A DNA stretch of 64,000 nucleotides, taken from NCBI GenBank assembly GCA_038226305.1, contig JBBRQN010000001.1, forward strand, positions 186,001 through 250,000. The letters are read 5' to 3'. Numbering within the stretch: position 1 is the stretch's first letter; every line of letters begins with the position of its first letter. This document shows positions 33,596 through 44,226 of the stretch, piece by piece. Source of the DNA: JASLDZ01 sp038226305. Lineage in GTDB: Bacteria; Pseudomonadota; Alphaproteobacteria; Caulobacterales; Caulobacteraceae. The position numbers were made by a program, and so were the translations under genes. The notes below the pieces were generated by a model. That model made no database searches and was not told the DNA's origin. It saw only the letters and a program-made list of their open reading frames with translations.

Positions 33596-34629
33596 TCCGC
33601 AGCCTCCAGATAGACGTCCGTGTAGAGCTCCGTCGGATCCGGCTCCGGCGCGGTGCGCGCGAACTCGGCGGCGTCGGCCACTATGCCCTTCACCTCCGCG
33701 TCGATGGCCTTGAGCGCGGCTTCGTCGCCGAAGCCCTGGGCCGCCAGCCGGTCGCGGAAATGTTCGATGGGGTCGCGGGTCTTGCGAACCGCGTCCACCT
33801 CTTCGCGGGTGCGGTACTTGGCCGGGTCGCTCATGGAGTGGCCGCGGTAGCGATAGGTCTTCATCTCCAGGATGAACGGGCCCTGGCCCGAGCGGGCGTG
33901 TTCGGCCGCCTCGGCGCCGGCTTCGCGCACGGCGTCCACGTCCATCCCGTCGACCTCCTTGCCGGGGATGTTGAAGCTCACCCCCCGCTTGTAGAGGTGC
34001 GTTTCGGAGGAGGAGCGCTCCACCGAAGTGCCCATGGCGTACTGGTTGTTCTCGATGACGTAGACCACCGGCAGCTTCCACAGCTGCGCCATGTTGAACG
34101 CCTCGTAGACCTGCCCCTGATTGGCCGCCCCGTCGCCGAAGTAGGTGAAACAGACGCCCTGGTCTTTCTTGTACCAGTGCGAAAACGCCAGGCCGGTGCC
34201 GAGCGGCACCTGCGCGCCTACGATCCCATGCCCGCCGTAGAAGCCTGTGGCGGTATCGAACATATGCATCGACCCCCCCTTGCCGCGCGCCGATCCAGCG
34301 GCACGGCCGGTGAGCTCGGCCATGACCGCCTTCGGGTCCATCCCGGCCGACAGCATATGCCCGTGGTCGCGATAGCCGGTGATGATCGAATCCTGCGGTG
34401 CTTTCAGCGATTGCATCCCCACAGCGATCGCCTCCTGCCCGATGTAGAGGTGGCAGAAGCCGCCGATCAGACCCATGCCGTAGAGCTGGCCCGCGCGCTC
34501 CTCGAAGCGGCGGATCAGCAGCATGTCGCGATACCAGCCGACCTGCTGATCCCGGGTGGCCGCGCTTGCGCCTGGCTTCGCGGACGACGGCTTCGCCGTC
34601 GCGGGCCGGGTGGTGCTCGCCTTCGCCAT
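33592..34629 (-). CDS. pdhA: Pyruvate dehydrogenase E1 alpha subunit
   Basis: This is the thiamine-diphosphate-binding E1 component. The 345-residue protein has RRFEERAGQLYGMG near the N-terminus, YRDHGHML, the TPP motif GDGAANQGQVYEAFN and YRYRGHSMSDPAKYR. A lysine/alanine/threonine-rich leader of about 25 residues precedes the fold. Start is ATG at 34629; the frame is open further upstream but not conserved. It is first of the pdhA-pdhB-GFA-pdhC-lpdA series. Confidence 0.96.
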   Translation of the reverse strand: MAKASTTRPATAKPSSAKPGASAATRDQQVGWYRDMLLIRRFEERAGQLYGMGLIGGFCHLYIGQEAIAVGMQSLKAPQDSIITGYRDHGHMLSAGMDPKAVMAELTGRAAGSARGKGGSMHMFDTATGFYGGHGIVGAQVPLGTGLAFSHWYKKDQGVCFTYFGDGAANQGQVYEAFNMAQLWKLPVVYVIENNQYAMGTSVERSSSETHLYKRGVSFNIPGKEVDGMDVDAVREAGAEAAEHARSGQGPFILEMKTYRYRGHSMSDPAKYRTREEVDAVRKTRDPIEHFRDRLAAQGFGDEAALKAIDAEVKGIVADAAEFARTAPEPDPTELYTDVYLEAAE

Positions 34630-34697
34630 GCGTCCTCCGCCTGCGCCGCGCCCGTTTCGGGCTGTCGGCTCGCCGTGCAGGTTACGCCAGGCGCGAC

Positions 34698-34994
34698 CTA
34701 CGGCTGCATGCGAATGACGTAGTCTCGCGGGTCGGTGAAGCCAAGGATGGAGCGTGCCCGCTCGTCGAGAAGATCGCGTGAAAGACTGCCGCTGGACAGG
34801 AGGCGCGCGCGGGTCTGCAGCTCCTCCCGCTCGGCCGATACGCGCCTGAGCTCGGCCGTGCGGCTGACCAGGAGGTTCTCGCGGCGATGGTCGGTAAGCA
34901 GCCCCCGCTCCCCCGTCAGCGCGTTGACGCCGAAGTAGAAGATCAGGAACGCAAACAACGCCGTCGGGACGTAGGGCTTTATCGTCGCGATCAC
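34698..34994 (-). CDS. ftsB: Septum formation initiator FtsB/DivIC family protein
   Basis: This 98-residue bitopic protein of the divisome has a short cytoplasmic tail, one membrane span (residues about 8-25, ALFAFLIFYFGVNAL) and a periplasmic coiled coil (RRENLLVSRTAELRRVSAER). FtsB works with FtsL and FtsQ in activating septal wall synthesis. GTG at 34994 places the span at the usual distance; the frame is open to 35102 but overlaps eno. eno-ftsB-pdhA order is common in alphaproteobacteria. Confidence 0.88.
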   Translation of the reverse strand: MIATIKPYVPTALFAFLIFYFGVNALTGERGLLTDHRRENLLVSRTAELRRVSAEREELQTRARLLSSGSLSRDLLDERARSILGFTDPRDYVIRMQP

Positions 34995-35058
34995 GGCACG
35001 CGCACTCCATTCGGGACCACCCCGAATGTGTCGCAACAGCCTTAACGCGGGGTTGCTT

Positions 35059-36336
35059 TCACACCCGGATGACGCTGAGCCCGGCGTAGACGCCCTGGTC
35101 ACCCAGCATCTCCTCGATGCGCAGAAGCTGGTTGTACTTCGCCAGCCGGTCGGAGCGGGCGAGAGAGCCCGTCTTGATCTGCCCGCAGTTGGTGGCGACC
35201 GCCAGGTCGGCGATCGTGGCGTCTTCCGTCTCGCCGGAGCGGTGGCTCATCACGCAGGTGTAGGCGGCGCGGTGGGCCATATCCACGGCGTCCAGCGTCT
35301 CGGAGAGGGTGCCGATCTGGTTCACCTTCACCAGCATCGAGTTGGCGAGGCCCTTCTCGATCCCCTCGGCTAGGCGCGATGAGTTGGTCACGAAGAGGTC
35401 GTCGCCCACCAGCTGCACCCGGTCGCCCAGCTTCTCCGTAAGGGCAGCCCAGCCCTCGAAGTCGTCCTCCGAACAGCCGTCCTCGATGGAGACGATGGGG
35501 AAGGCGTCGCACAGTTCGGCGAGGTAGTCGGCCATCTGGCTGGGCTCCAGCGTCTTGCCCTCTCCCGCCATCACATAGCGGCCGTCGTGGAAGAACTCGG
35601 TGGAGGCGGCGTCCATCGCCAGCCAGAAGTCGCGGCCCGCCACATAGCCCGCCGATTCGCCCGCCTGCACGATGAAGCTCAGCGCCTCGTGCGCCGACTT
35701 CAGGTTGGGGGCGAACCCGCCCTCGTCGCCCACGTTGGTGTTGTGGCCGGCGGACTTCAGCGCTGACTTCAGGCTGTGGAAGATCTCAGCCCCCATGCGC
35801 AGGCCGTCCGAGAAGGTCTCGGCGCCGGCGGGCACGATCATGAATTCCTGGATGTCGATGGGATTGTCGGCGTGCATGCCGCCGTTGATGATGTTCATCA
35901 GTGGCACGGGCAGCACCCGCGCCGAGACGCCGCCGACGTATTTGTAGAGCGGCAGGCCAGCGCTCTGCGCCGCGGCTTTGGCGGTGGCGAGGCTGACGCC
36001 GAGGATCGCGTTGGCCCCCAGCCGCGACTTGTTCTCCGTGCCGTCGAGCCGGATCATCACGGAATCGAGGCGGCGCTGGTCTTCCGCCTCGAAGCCCGCC
36101 AGCGCGTCGAACAGTTCGCCGTTCACCGCATCCACGGCCCGAAGCACGCCCTTTCCGCCATATCGCGCCTGATCGCCATCACGCAGCTCCACAGCCTCGT
36201 GGGCGCCGGTGGAGGCCCCCGAGGGCACGGCGGCGCGGCCGAAGGCCCCGTCTTCCAGCGTCACATCGACTTCGATCGTCGGATTGCCGCGGCTGTCGAG
36301 GATCTCGCGGGCGGTGATGTCGACGATCTCGGTCAT
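35059..36336 (-). CDS. eno: Enolase
   Basis: Enolase converts 2-phosphoglycerate to phosphoenolpyruvate in glycolysis. The 425-residue length is standard. Motifs: AREILDSRGNPTIEVDV, the loop PSGASTGAHEAVELRD, metal ligands in SIEDGCSEDD and LVGDDLFVTN, and MSHRSGETEDATIADLAV. ATG at 36336. ftsB and pdhA lie downstream on the same strand. Confidence 0.98.
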   Translation of the reverse strand: MTEIVDITAREILDSRGNPTIEVDVTLEDGAFGRAAVPSGASTGAHEAVELRDGDQARYGGKGVLRAVDAVNGELFDALAGFEAEDQRRLDSVMIRLDGTENKSRLGANAILGVSLATAKAAAQSAGLPLYKYVGGVSARVLPVPLMNIINGGMHADNPIDIQEFMIVPAGAETFSDGLRMGAEIFHSLKSALKSAGHNTNVGDEGGFAPNLKSAHEALSFIVQAGESAGYVAGRDFWLAMDAASTEFFHDGRYVMAGEGKTLEPSQMADYLAELCDAFPIVSIEDGCSEDDFEGWAALTEKLGDRVQLVGDDLFVTNSSRLAEGIEKGLANSMLVKVNQIGTLSETLDAVDMAHRAAYTCVMSHRSGETEDATIADLAVATNCGQIKTGSLARSDRLAKYNQLLRIEEMLGDQGVYAGLSVIRV

Positions 36337-36444
36337 GGGGCTCCTGGAGGCGGCTGAGACGCAAAAGGGCAGCGCGCGGACCGATTAGCCCACACGCCGC
36401 CCTCTTTGAACCCGCCGTCTTCATCGAAGGTGGCGGTGCAATCG

Positions 36445-36463
36445 GCCTCGCCCTCGGCGAGGC
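36445..36463. terminator. Hairpin just downstream of the glycine-zipper gene
   Basis: GCCTCGCC (36445-36452) and GGCGAGGC (36456-36463) form a perfect 8-bp stem with a 3-nt loop, 7 bp past the stop of the minus-strand glycine-zipper gene. There is no T-tract, so this is a weak or Rho-assisted terminator, or an mRNA 3'-end stabiliser. Confidence 0.45.
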
Positions 36464-36469
36464 GTCAGA

Positions 36470-36766
36470 TCAGCAGCGCACGCGGCTCTTGGCGATCTGG
36501 TGACCGGCCACCGCTCCCACGCCCGCGCCGACCACGGCACCCAGGGCGTCGCCGCCGATCAACGCACCCGAAAGGGCGCCGACGCCGGCACCGGCCAGCG
36601 TGCCCTTGTTACCATCGCTGCGGCGCGTGGCCTGGCAGTTCGAGTAGCGGCTGCTGGTGTTGTGATAGTGCCGGTAGTTCCGACGGTGGGCGTCCGCGAA
36701 TGTGGGGACGGCCAGGGTGGTGAGGACGGTGGCGGCGACACCGGCGGCGGCGATCAACTTGCGCAT
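36470..36766 (-). CDS. Glycine-zipper 2TM domain envelope protein
   Basis: This 98-residue protein has a signal peptide (cleavage near TFADA), a His/Tyr/Arg-rich mature start (HRRNYRHYHN), and a glycine-zipper segment (GTLAGAGVGALSGALIGG, then GAVVGAGVGAVAGHQIAK). Such proteins sit in the cell envelope and are often stress-linked, without a defined biochemical role. Two cysteines (in SNCQAT and at the C-terminus) could form a disulfide. It lies alone between rpmF and eno. Confidence 0.8.
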   Translation of the reverse strand: MRKLIAAAGVAATVLTTLAVPTFADAHRRNYRHYHNTSSRYSNCQATRRSDGNKGTLAGAGVGALSGALIGGDALGAVVGAGVGAVAGHQIAKSRVRC

Positions 36767-36875
36767 TTTGGCTCCTTAAAGCTCAGCTTCGCCGCAACTA
36801 ACGACGAGGGAGCCAAAAGGTTCGCAAATGATCGCTGAACCGGCGCTGAACCGCGCCGCCAGCCCCGTTAGCGGC

Positions 36876-37058
36876 TTACTCGCCCTTGGGCGTGATGACC
36901 TGACGGCCCTTGTACATGCCGGTCTTTAGATCGACGTGGTGGGGCCGGCGAAGCTCGCCCGTGTCCTTGTCTTCCACATAGGTGTTCGGCTTCAGGGCAT
37001 CGTGGGCGCGGCGCATGTTGCGACGCGACGGCGAAGTTTTGCGCTTGGGAACGGCCAT
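36876..37058 (-). CDS. rpmF: 50S ribosomal protein L32
   Basis: The 60-residue basic protein begins MAVPKRKTSPSRRNMRRAHD, the L32 signature, followed by PNTYVEDKDTGELRRPHHVD. The zinc cysteines found in some L32 proteins are absent, as in most alphaproteobacteria. ATG at 37058. In many bacteria rpmF precedes plsX; here it stands between pyrG and the glycine-zipper gene. Confidence 0.95.
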   Translation of the reverse strand: MAVPKRKTSPSRRNMRRAHDALKPNTYVEDKDTGELRRPHHVDLKTGMYKGRQVITPKGE

Positions 37059-37177
37059 GGAAAGAACTCTCGTCGTCGGGCGTGTGGCGGCGGAAGGTGC
37101 GCGCGCACGGAAAGCGGCCGGGCGAGCCCGGCGGAAGGTCGGGCTGTATGGCGTAAACCGTCCCGGCGATCAAGCCG

Positions 37178-38827
<1,650 letters not shown>

Positions 38828-38902
38828 GGGTGATCAGCTTACCGATTCGCGATGACGAGCGCGCGGATAACCGCACGCCCTTCCAACAACACTGTGGACG
38901 GA

Positions 38903-39364
38903 TCAGTTCTTGCGGGGTGCCGGGGTCGCGCCCTTGGCGGGAACGGTGCCGACGGCGCCGGCGAACGGGTCCGCCCCGCCCTTGGCCGCACCGGCGTTGA
39001 CCTGAGCGGCGGGGGCCTCGAAGCCCGTGGGCTGGTTGGCGGGCGCGGAGGCGGGGCCTGCGGGCGCGCGGACCGGAGCCTGCTGCTCGGCTGCCAGGGG
39101 GTCGATCCGAAGCCGGTCCACCACCGAACCGCTCTTGCCGAGACGGCCCTGCAGGATCGTGAGGCCGAGGCACAGCACGAAGAACAGCCCGCCCAGGATC
39201 CAGGTGGTGCGCGTGAGAAGGTCGCCAGCGCCACGGGTCGACATGAAGCCCGACGGCCCGCCCCCCATGCCGAGCGCCCCGCCCTCGGACCGCTGCAGCA
39301 GCACCACGGCCGCGAGCGCGATGCACACGAGGATCAGGAAGACGAGAAGGATGGCCAGCAGCAT
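38903..39364 (-). CDS. secG: Preprotein translocase subunit SecG
   Basis: SecG is an accessory subunit of SecYEG. Two membrane spans (residues about 2-22 and 53-72) flank the conserved VLLQRSEGGALGMGGG loop. The 153-residue length exceeds the E. coli protein because of an Ala/Pro/Gly-rich tail, a feature common in alphaproteobacterial SecG. ATG at 39364; the frame extends to 39409 without support. The order tpiA-secG-pyrG is conserved in the class. Confidence 0.93.
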   Translation of the reverse strand: MLLAILLVFLILVCIALAAVVLLQRSEGGALGMGGGPSGFMSTRGAGDLLTRTTWILGGLFFVLCLGLTILQGRLGKSGSVVDRLRIDPLAAEQQAPVRAPAGPASAPANQPTGFEAPAAQVNAGAAKGGADPFAGAVGTVPAKGATPAPRKN

Positions 39365-39479
39365 GGGAAGACTTGGAACCTTGGAAACGGGGTCGTCCGC
39401 AGCCCGCATGTAGGGGCGTGGATCGCAGCGCGCTCCCTTAGCACCGGCGCGGCATCTGCGCCAACCGGGGCGCGTTTCC

Positions 39480-40226
39480 TCAGGCGGCGCGGACGATCGG
39501 CAGGAAATCGGCGCAGGTCAGCGACGCCCCGCCCACGAGCGCCCCGTCCACGCCCCGCGCCGCCATGAGTTCGGCGGCGTTCGAAGGCTTGACCGAGCCT
39601 CCATAGAGAATGGCTGCCGTGTTGGTGGGAAAGCGCGAATCCAGCCCCGCGCGCAGGGCCGCGTGCACCTCCTCCACCTGCGCAAGGGTGGGCGTGAGCC
39701 CGGTGCCGATGGCCCACACGGGCTCATAGGCCACGCAGAAGGCCCGGCCGGCCAGCGAATCAGGCAGGGAGCCAGCGAGCTGGCGCGCCACCACAGCCAG
39801 CGTCTGCCCCGCCTCGCGCTCGGCCAGGGTCTCGCCGAGGCAGATCACCGGCTCAAGCCCGGCCCGCAGGGCGGCTTCGGTCTTGGCGCGCACCACCTCA
39901 TCGGTCTCCCCATGATCGGTGCGGCGTTCGGAATGGCCCACGAGCGCCAGCCGCGCCCCGGCGTCGAACAGCATCTCGGCCGACAGATCGCCGGTGTGGG
40001 CACCGCTCGGCTGGCTGTGAACGTCCTGGCAGCCAAGCTCGACGGCCGATCCCGCCGACAGCGCCGCGGCCGCGTGGATCAGCGTCGCCGGGGGGAAGAG
40101 CGCCACGCGCGGGCCGCCGTCAGCAGCTCGCAGAGCCTCGATCAACGCGCTTACCTCGGCGAGCTGCGGCGAGAGGCCGTTCATCTTCCAGTTGCCGGCA
40201 ACGAACTTGACGGAGGGTGACGGCAT
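39480..40226 (-). CDS. tpiA: Triose-phosphate isomerase
   Basis: TpiA interconverts dihydroxyacetone phosphate and glyceraldehyde 3-phosphate. The 248-residue protein has GNWKMNG, the catalytic histidine in LVGHSERR, the catalytic glutamate in AYEPVWAIGTG and the phosphate loop LYGGSVKPSN. ATG at 40226. It is divergent from the foldase gene at 40422. Confidence 0.98.
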   Translation of the reverse strand: MPSPSVKFVAGNWKMNGLSPQLAEVSALIEALRAADGGPRVALFPPATLIHAAAALSAGSAVELGCQDVHSQPSGAHTGDLSAEMLFDAGARLALVGHSERRTDHGETDEVVRAKTEAALRAGLEPVICLGETLAEREAGQTLAVVARQLAGSLPDSLAGRAFCVAYEPVWAIGTGLTPTLAQVEEVHAALRAGLDSRFPTNTAAILYGGSVKPSNAAELMAARGVDGALVGGASLTCADFLPIVRAA

Positions 40227-40421
40227 GGGCGCGAAAGGCTCCTGAAACGGGCGGGCAGCCGGGGCTAGGCGATGGCCGGGCGGCTGTCACCCCCGTTCCC
40301 TTGCGCAAGCGCCGCCTTGCTCCTGCCGTGGGGCCTCTTCTATACGGCTTGGCCCCCGGACTATCCGGTGGCCGCACCGCACACGCCCGAAAGCCCGGGC
40401 GTGGGAGATCCTGCCCAAGCC

Positions 40422-42326
40422 ATGCTCGCCCAATTCCGACGTTTCGCGAAGTCGCCCCTCGCGACCGTGCTCATCGCCCTTCTCCTGATCAGCTTCGCGG
40501 TGTGGGGCATCCGGGATGTGTTCACCCGAACCTCCACGAAGGACGCGGTGATCCAGGCGGGCAACCGCACGATCGACTCTGTGCGCTTCAAGGGCATGTT
40601 CGACCGCTATCGAAAGTCGCTGGAGCAGCAGAACCAGGGCCAGCCGATCTCCGTTGCCGAGGCAGTGGCGCAGGGGCTCGACACCCGCATCCTGCAGGAG
40701 GTGGCCGACGACGAGTCGCTCTCCGCCTACCTCGCCAAGATCGGCGTTCGCCCTTCTGACGAGATGGTGGTGGAAATCCTGCGCAAGCAGCCGCGCTTCT
40801 TCGATCCCGTGAGCGGCCGCTTCGACAAGAAGGCCTACCAGGTCTTCCTCAATGAGCAGCAGGTCTCGGCCGAGCAGGTGGAGCGGGAGCTGAAGGACCA
40901 GACAGCCCAGCAGCACTTCATAACCGCCATGGTCGCCGGTCTGGGGGCGCCCCGGGCCTACACCGCCCTGCAGTCGGTCTATCTCGCGGAGCGGCGGTCG
41001 TTCGACTACCTGATCCTGCCCGCCGCCGCGGTTGGCGAGCCGATCAAGCCGACCGACGCCGACGTCCAGAAGTTCATCGACGAAAACGCCGCCCGCCTCA
41101 CCCGGCCGGAGACGCGCACCGTCAGCCTCGTGCGCTTCTCCGCGACGCAGGTGCTGCCCACCGTCACCGCCGACCCCGCCAAGGTTCAGAAGCGCTTCGA
41201 CTTCGAGAAGGACACGCTCTCGACCGCGGAGAAGCGCACCGTGATCCAGGTGCCCCTGAAGTCCGAAAGCCAGGCCGCCGACGTTGTGGCCCGGCTGCGG
41301 CGGGGTGAACTGGCCGAGGCGGTGGCCAAGTCCATCGGCTCGCAGGCGGTGACCTATTCCGACTCCCCCAAGGTGGGCGTGCCCGACCGCAAGATCGCCG
41401 ACACCGCCTTCTCCATGACCCCCGGCGAAGTGCGTGGCCCGGTCGCGGGCGACCTCGGCCCCGCCGTGATCCGCGTGGTGTCGGTCATCGCGGGCCATGC
41501 CGCCACGCTGGAGGAATCCCGCGCCAAGATCGAAGCCGAGGTGAAGAAGCAGGCCGCCCAGGACAAGGTCTACGACATGGTCCAGAAGTACGAGGATGCC
41601 CGCAACGGCGGCGCAGGCCTGGCGGCGGCGGCGGCCAAGGTGGGGGCGCAGGTGGTGCAGATGCCCGCCTTCACCGCCAAGGGCCAGATGCTGAACGGCC
41701 AGAACCTGCCTGCGCCGCCCAAGCTGATCCAGCTCGCCTTCGGCCTCGCCAAGGGGGCCGACAGCGACACCCAGCAGGCCGTTCCCGGCGAGTATTACGC
41801 CATCCACCTAGACGCCATCACCCCGCCCTCCAAGCTCACCGTGGACGAGGTGCGCGTGCCGGTGATGCGCCAGCTGGTGATGCAAGACCTGTTCAAGCGC
41901 CTCTCCACCAAGGCGGAGGCCATCGCCGAGCGGGTTCGCAAGGGCGAGCCCCTGGCGCAGGTGGCGTCGTCGTCCGGCGCCAGCGTCGGGCGCGGCGTGG
42001 ATGTGCAACGTTCCGCCGCCGACAAGAGCTTCTCGGCCGAGCTCCTGGGCAAGGTGTTCCTGGTCAAGACCGGAGAGGTCGTCACCGGCCGCGACCTGCA
42101 GGCCGGCTATGTGGTCGCCAAGCTCTCTGGCGTCTCCACGGCCCCGGTCCCGGAGCTGGCCATCGCCACCGAGCAGACGCGCGGTGCCGCCCGCCAGTCG
42201 CTCCTGCAAGACCTCGTGCTCCAGACCCGTGCGGCGGCGCGGGCCACGATCAAGCCGAACGTGGACCTCAAGCGCGCCAAGTCCGCCATCGGCGCCGAGG
42301 CGGATGCGACGGCTCCCGCCCAGTGA
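40422..42326 (+). CDS. PpiD-like periplasmic peptidyl-prolyl isomerase
   Basis: This 634-residue membrane-anchored chaperone has one N-terminal span (residues about 13-30, TVLIALLLISFAVWGI), a SurA_N-like helical region and a parvulin-type domain (about residues 240-370, with DTAFSMTPGEVRGPVAGDLG). It assists folding of exported proteins at the translocon. ATG at 40422. Its stop overlaps trpE by TGATG, linking it to the tryptophan genes, an arrangement seen in other alphaproteobacteria. Confidence 0.9.
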   Translation: MLAQFRRFAKSPLATVLIALLLISFAVWGIRDVFTRTSTKDAVIQAGNRTIDSVRFKGMFDRYRKSLEQQNQGQPISVAEAVAQGLDTRILQEVADDESLSAYLAKIGVRPSDEMVVEILRKQPRFFDPVSGRFDKKAYQVFLNEQQVSAEQVERELKDQTAQQHFITAMVAGLGAPRAYTALQSVYLAERRSFDYLILPAAAVGEPIKPTDADVQKFIDENAARLTRPETRTVSLVRFSATQVLPTVTADPAKVQKRFDFEKDTLSTAEKRTVIQVPLKSESQAADVVARLRRGELAEAVAKSIGSQAVTYSDSPKVGVPDRKIADTAFSMTPGEVRGPVAGDLGPAVIRVVSVIAGHAATLEESRAKIEAEVKKQAAQDKVYDMVQKYEDARNGGAGLAAAAAKVGAQVVQMPAFTAKGQMLNGQNLPAPPKLIQLAFGLAKGADSDTQQAVPGEYYAIHLDAITPPSKLTVDEVRVPVMRQLVMQDLFKRLSTKAEAIAERVRKGEPLAQVASSSGASVGRGVDVQRSAADKSFSAELLGKVFLVKTGEVVTGRDLQAGYVVAKLSGVSTAPVPELAIATEQTRGAARQSLLQDLVLQTRAAARATIKPNVDLKRAKSAIGAEADATAPAQ

Positions 42327-43885
42327 TGCCAACCCTCGACGTCGAGCCCATCGAGCCCGCGTTTGAGGGCTTTGCAGCCGCCTACGAGCGAGGCGAGCCG
42401 CAGGTGGTGTGGCGCCGGCGAATCGACGATGTGGAGACGCCGGTCTCGGCCCTGCTGAAGATCGGGCCGGAGGGCGCCTATCGCTTTCTGTTCGAGTCAG
42501 TGGAGGGCGGGGCCTGGCGCGGCCGCTATTCCATCCTGGCGCTGGACCCCGACCTCGTGTGGCGGGCGCGCGGACGCCTGGCGGAACGCGCGTGCGGCGA
42601 CGAGGCGATCGCAGGCGACCGCTTCGAGCCGGACGATGAGGACGCACTGACCTCCCTCCGGCGTTTGGTGGAGGCCTCGCGCATCGCCCTGCCCGCCGGT
42701 CTCCCGCCGATGGCCGCCGGGCTGTTCGGCGTGCTGGGTTACGACGTGATCCGCCTGGCCGAGCCCTTGGGCGCGCCCAATCCCGACCCGCTGGACCTGC
42801 CGGACGCCGTGATGATGCGGCCGCGGCTGGTCTGCGTGTTCGACGCCATCGCTAACGAGATCCTCCTCGTCACCCCCGTGCGCCCTCAGCCTGGGCTGGG
42901 CGCGCGCAAGGCCTACGATGCGGCGTGCGCCCGGCTGGATGCGATCGGCGGCGTGCTCGACCGCCCCCTCCCCGCCCGCTCGGCTCCCGCCTCCGGCCCG
43001 GCGCCCGCTCCCGCCGCGACCTCCACCACCGATCGTGCGGGCTATCGCGACATCGTCGGCAAGGCGCGTGAGTACATCGCGGCGGGCGACATCTTCCAGG
43101 TGGTGCCCAGCCAGCGCTTCTCCGCCCCCGCCCCGCATCCGCCGTTCGCCGTCTATCGGGCGCTGCGGCGTCTGAACCCTTCGCCGTTCCTGTATTTCCT
43201 GAACTTCGGCGGCTTCCAGCTGGCGGGTTCGAGCCCCGAGATCCTCGTGCGGCTTCGCGGCGGCAAGGTCACCATCCGCCCCATCGCTGGCACCCGCCGC
43301 CGGGGCGCGACGCCCGAGGAGGACGCGGCGCTGGAGCAGGAGCTCCTGGCCGACCCCAAGGAACGTGCCGAACACCTGATGCTGCTCGACCTCGGCCGCA
43401 ACGACGTGGGCCGCGCCCTGCGGCTGGGCGAACGCGCCGGCGAAAACGCGCCCGCGACCGTGGAGGTTAAGGTCACCGAGAGCTTCACCATCGAGCGCTA
43501 CAGCCACGTGATGCACATCGTCTCCAACGTGGAGGGCTCAACCACGGCAGCTCAGCCGCTGGACCCTGTGGACGTGATCCTTACCGCCCTGCCCGCAGGC
43601 ACGCTCTCGGGCGCGCCCAAGGTGCGGGCCATGCAGATCATCGATGAGCTGGAAACGGTGAAGCGCGGCGTCGGCTACGGCGGGGCGGCCGGCTACATCT
43701 CAGCTGCGGGGGACGTGGATACCGCCATCGTGCTGCGCACCGCCCTCTTCAAGGACGGCACCATGCACGTGCAGGCCGGGGGTGGCGTCGTGGCCGACAG
43801 CGATCCCGACGCCGAATACGAGGAGACGCTGCACAAGTCGCGCGCCCTGATGCGCGCCGCCGAGGAAGCCTGGCGCTTCGCCTGA
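42326..43885 (+). CDS. trpE: Anthranilate synthase component I
   Basis: TrpE makes anthranilate from chorismate with ammonia from TrpG. The 519-residue protein has SIGNAL-type chorismate-binding motifs: DIFQVVPSQRFSAP, PIAGTRRRGATPEED, LLDLGRNDVGR, ERYSHVMHIVSNVEG and ALPAGTLSGAPKVRAM. The N-terminal region carries the tryptophan feedback site. ATG 42326 (TGATG overlap with the foldase gene) or GTG 42323 may start it. A small antisense gene separates it from trpG. Confidence 0.97.
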   Translation: MPTLDVEPIEPAFEGFAAAYERGEPQVVWRRRIDDVETPVSALLKIGPEGAYRFLFESVEGGAWRGRYSILALDPDLVWRARGRLAERACGDEAIAGDRFEPDDEDALTSLRRLVEASRIALPAGLPPMAAGLFGVLGYDVIRLAEPLGAPNPDPLDLPDAVMMRPRLVCVFDAIANEILLVTPVRPQPGLGARKAYDAACARLDAIGGVLDRPLPARSAPASGPAPAPAATSTTDRAGYRDIVGKAREYIAAGDIFQVVPSQRFSAPAPHPPFAVYRALRRLNPSPFLYFLNFGGFQLAGSSPEILVRLRGGKVTIRPIAGTRRRGATPEEDAALEQELLADPKERAEHLMLLDLGRNDVGRALRLGERAGENAPATVEVKVTESFTIERYSHVMHIVSNVEGSTTAAQPLDPVDVILTALPAGTLSGAPKVRAMQIIDELETVKRGVGYGGAAGYISAAGDVDTAIVLRTALFKDGTMHVQAGGGVVADSDPDAEYEETLHKSRALMRAAEEAWRFA

Positions 43886-43887
43886 CG

Positions 43888-44148
43888 TCAGCGCGCGATG
43901 TGGCTGACCGCGGGCATGATGGCGGTTGAGGGCGCACCCAGCGTCGGCGCACCGAGGATCACCGCCGCGGCCGCTATCAGTGCCGCGCAGGCCGCAGCTG
44001 TCGCCGCGAGCAGAGTAGGAGCCAGAGGCGCCGGCCCGGCAGGGGCGACGGCCAGCTTCGACCGCGCCTGCAAGAGGGCGTCGGATCGAGGCGTCGCGGC
44101 GGGCTGGGTCAGGGCGTCATCGATGTCCACGAGGCCTGTTTGCGCCAC
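43888..44148 (-). CDS. Hypothetical small membrane protein
   Basis: An 86-codon frame on the minus strand lies between trpE (2 bp away) and trpG. It has a polar N-terminus (LVDIDDALTQ, SDALLQARSKLA), a Pro-rich turn and one long Ala-rich hydrophobic span (about residues 43-67). Start would be GTG at 44148. The composition is plausible for a single-span protein, but no family is recognised. It may be spurious; the alternative is that this is simply a trpE-trpG spacer. Confidence 0.5.
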   Translation of the reverse strand: MAQTGLVDIDDALTQPAATPRSDALLQARSKLAVAPAGPAPLAPTLLAATAAACAALIAAAAVILGAPTLGAPSTAIMPAVSHIAR

Positions 44149-44226
44149 GATCCCTTAAGGCCGCCTCACCACGCCGCTTGGCGTGTGACGGTCGGCTCGC
44201 CTATGTGGGCGGCGGAGACCCAAGCC

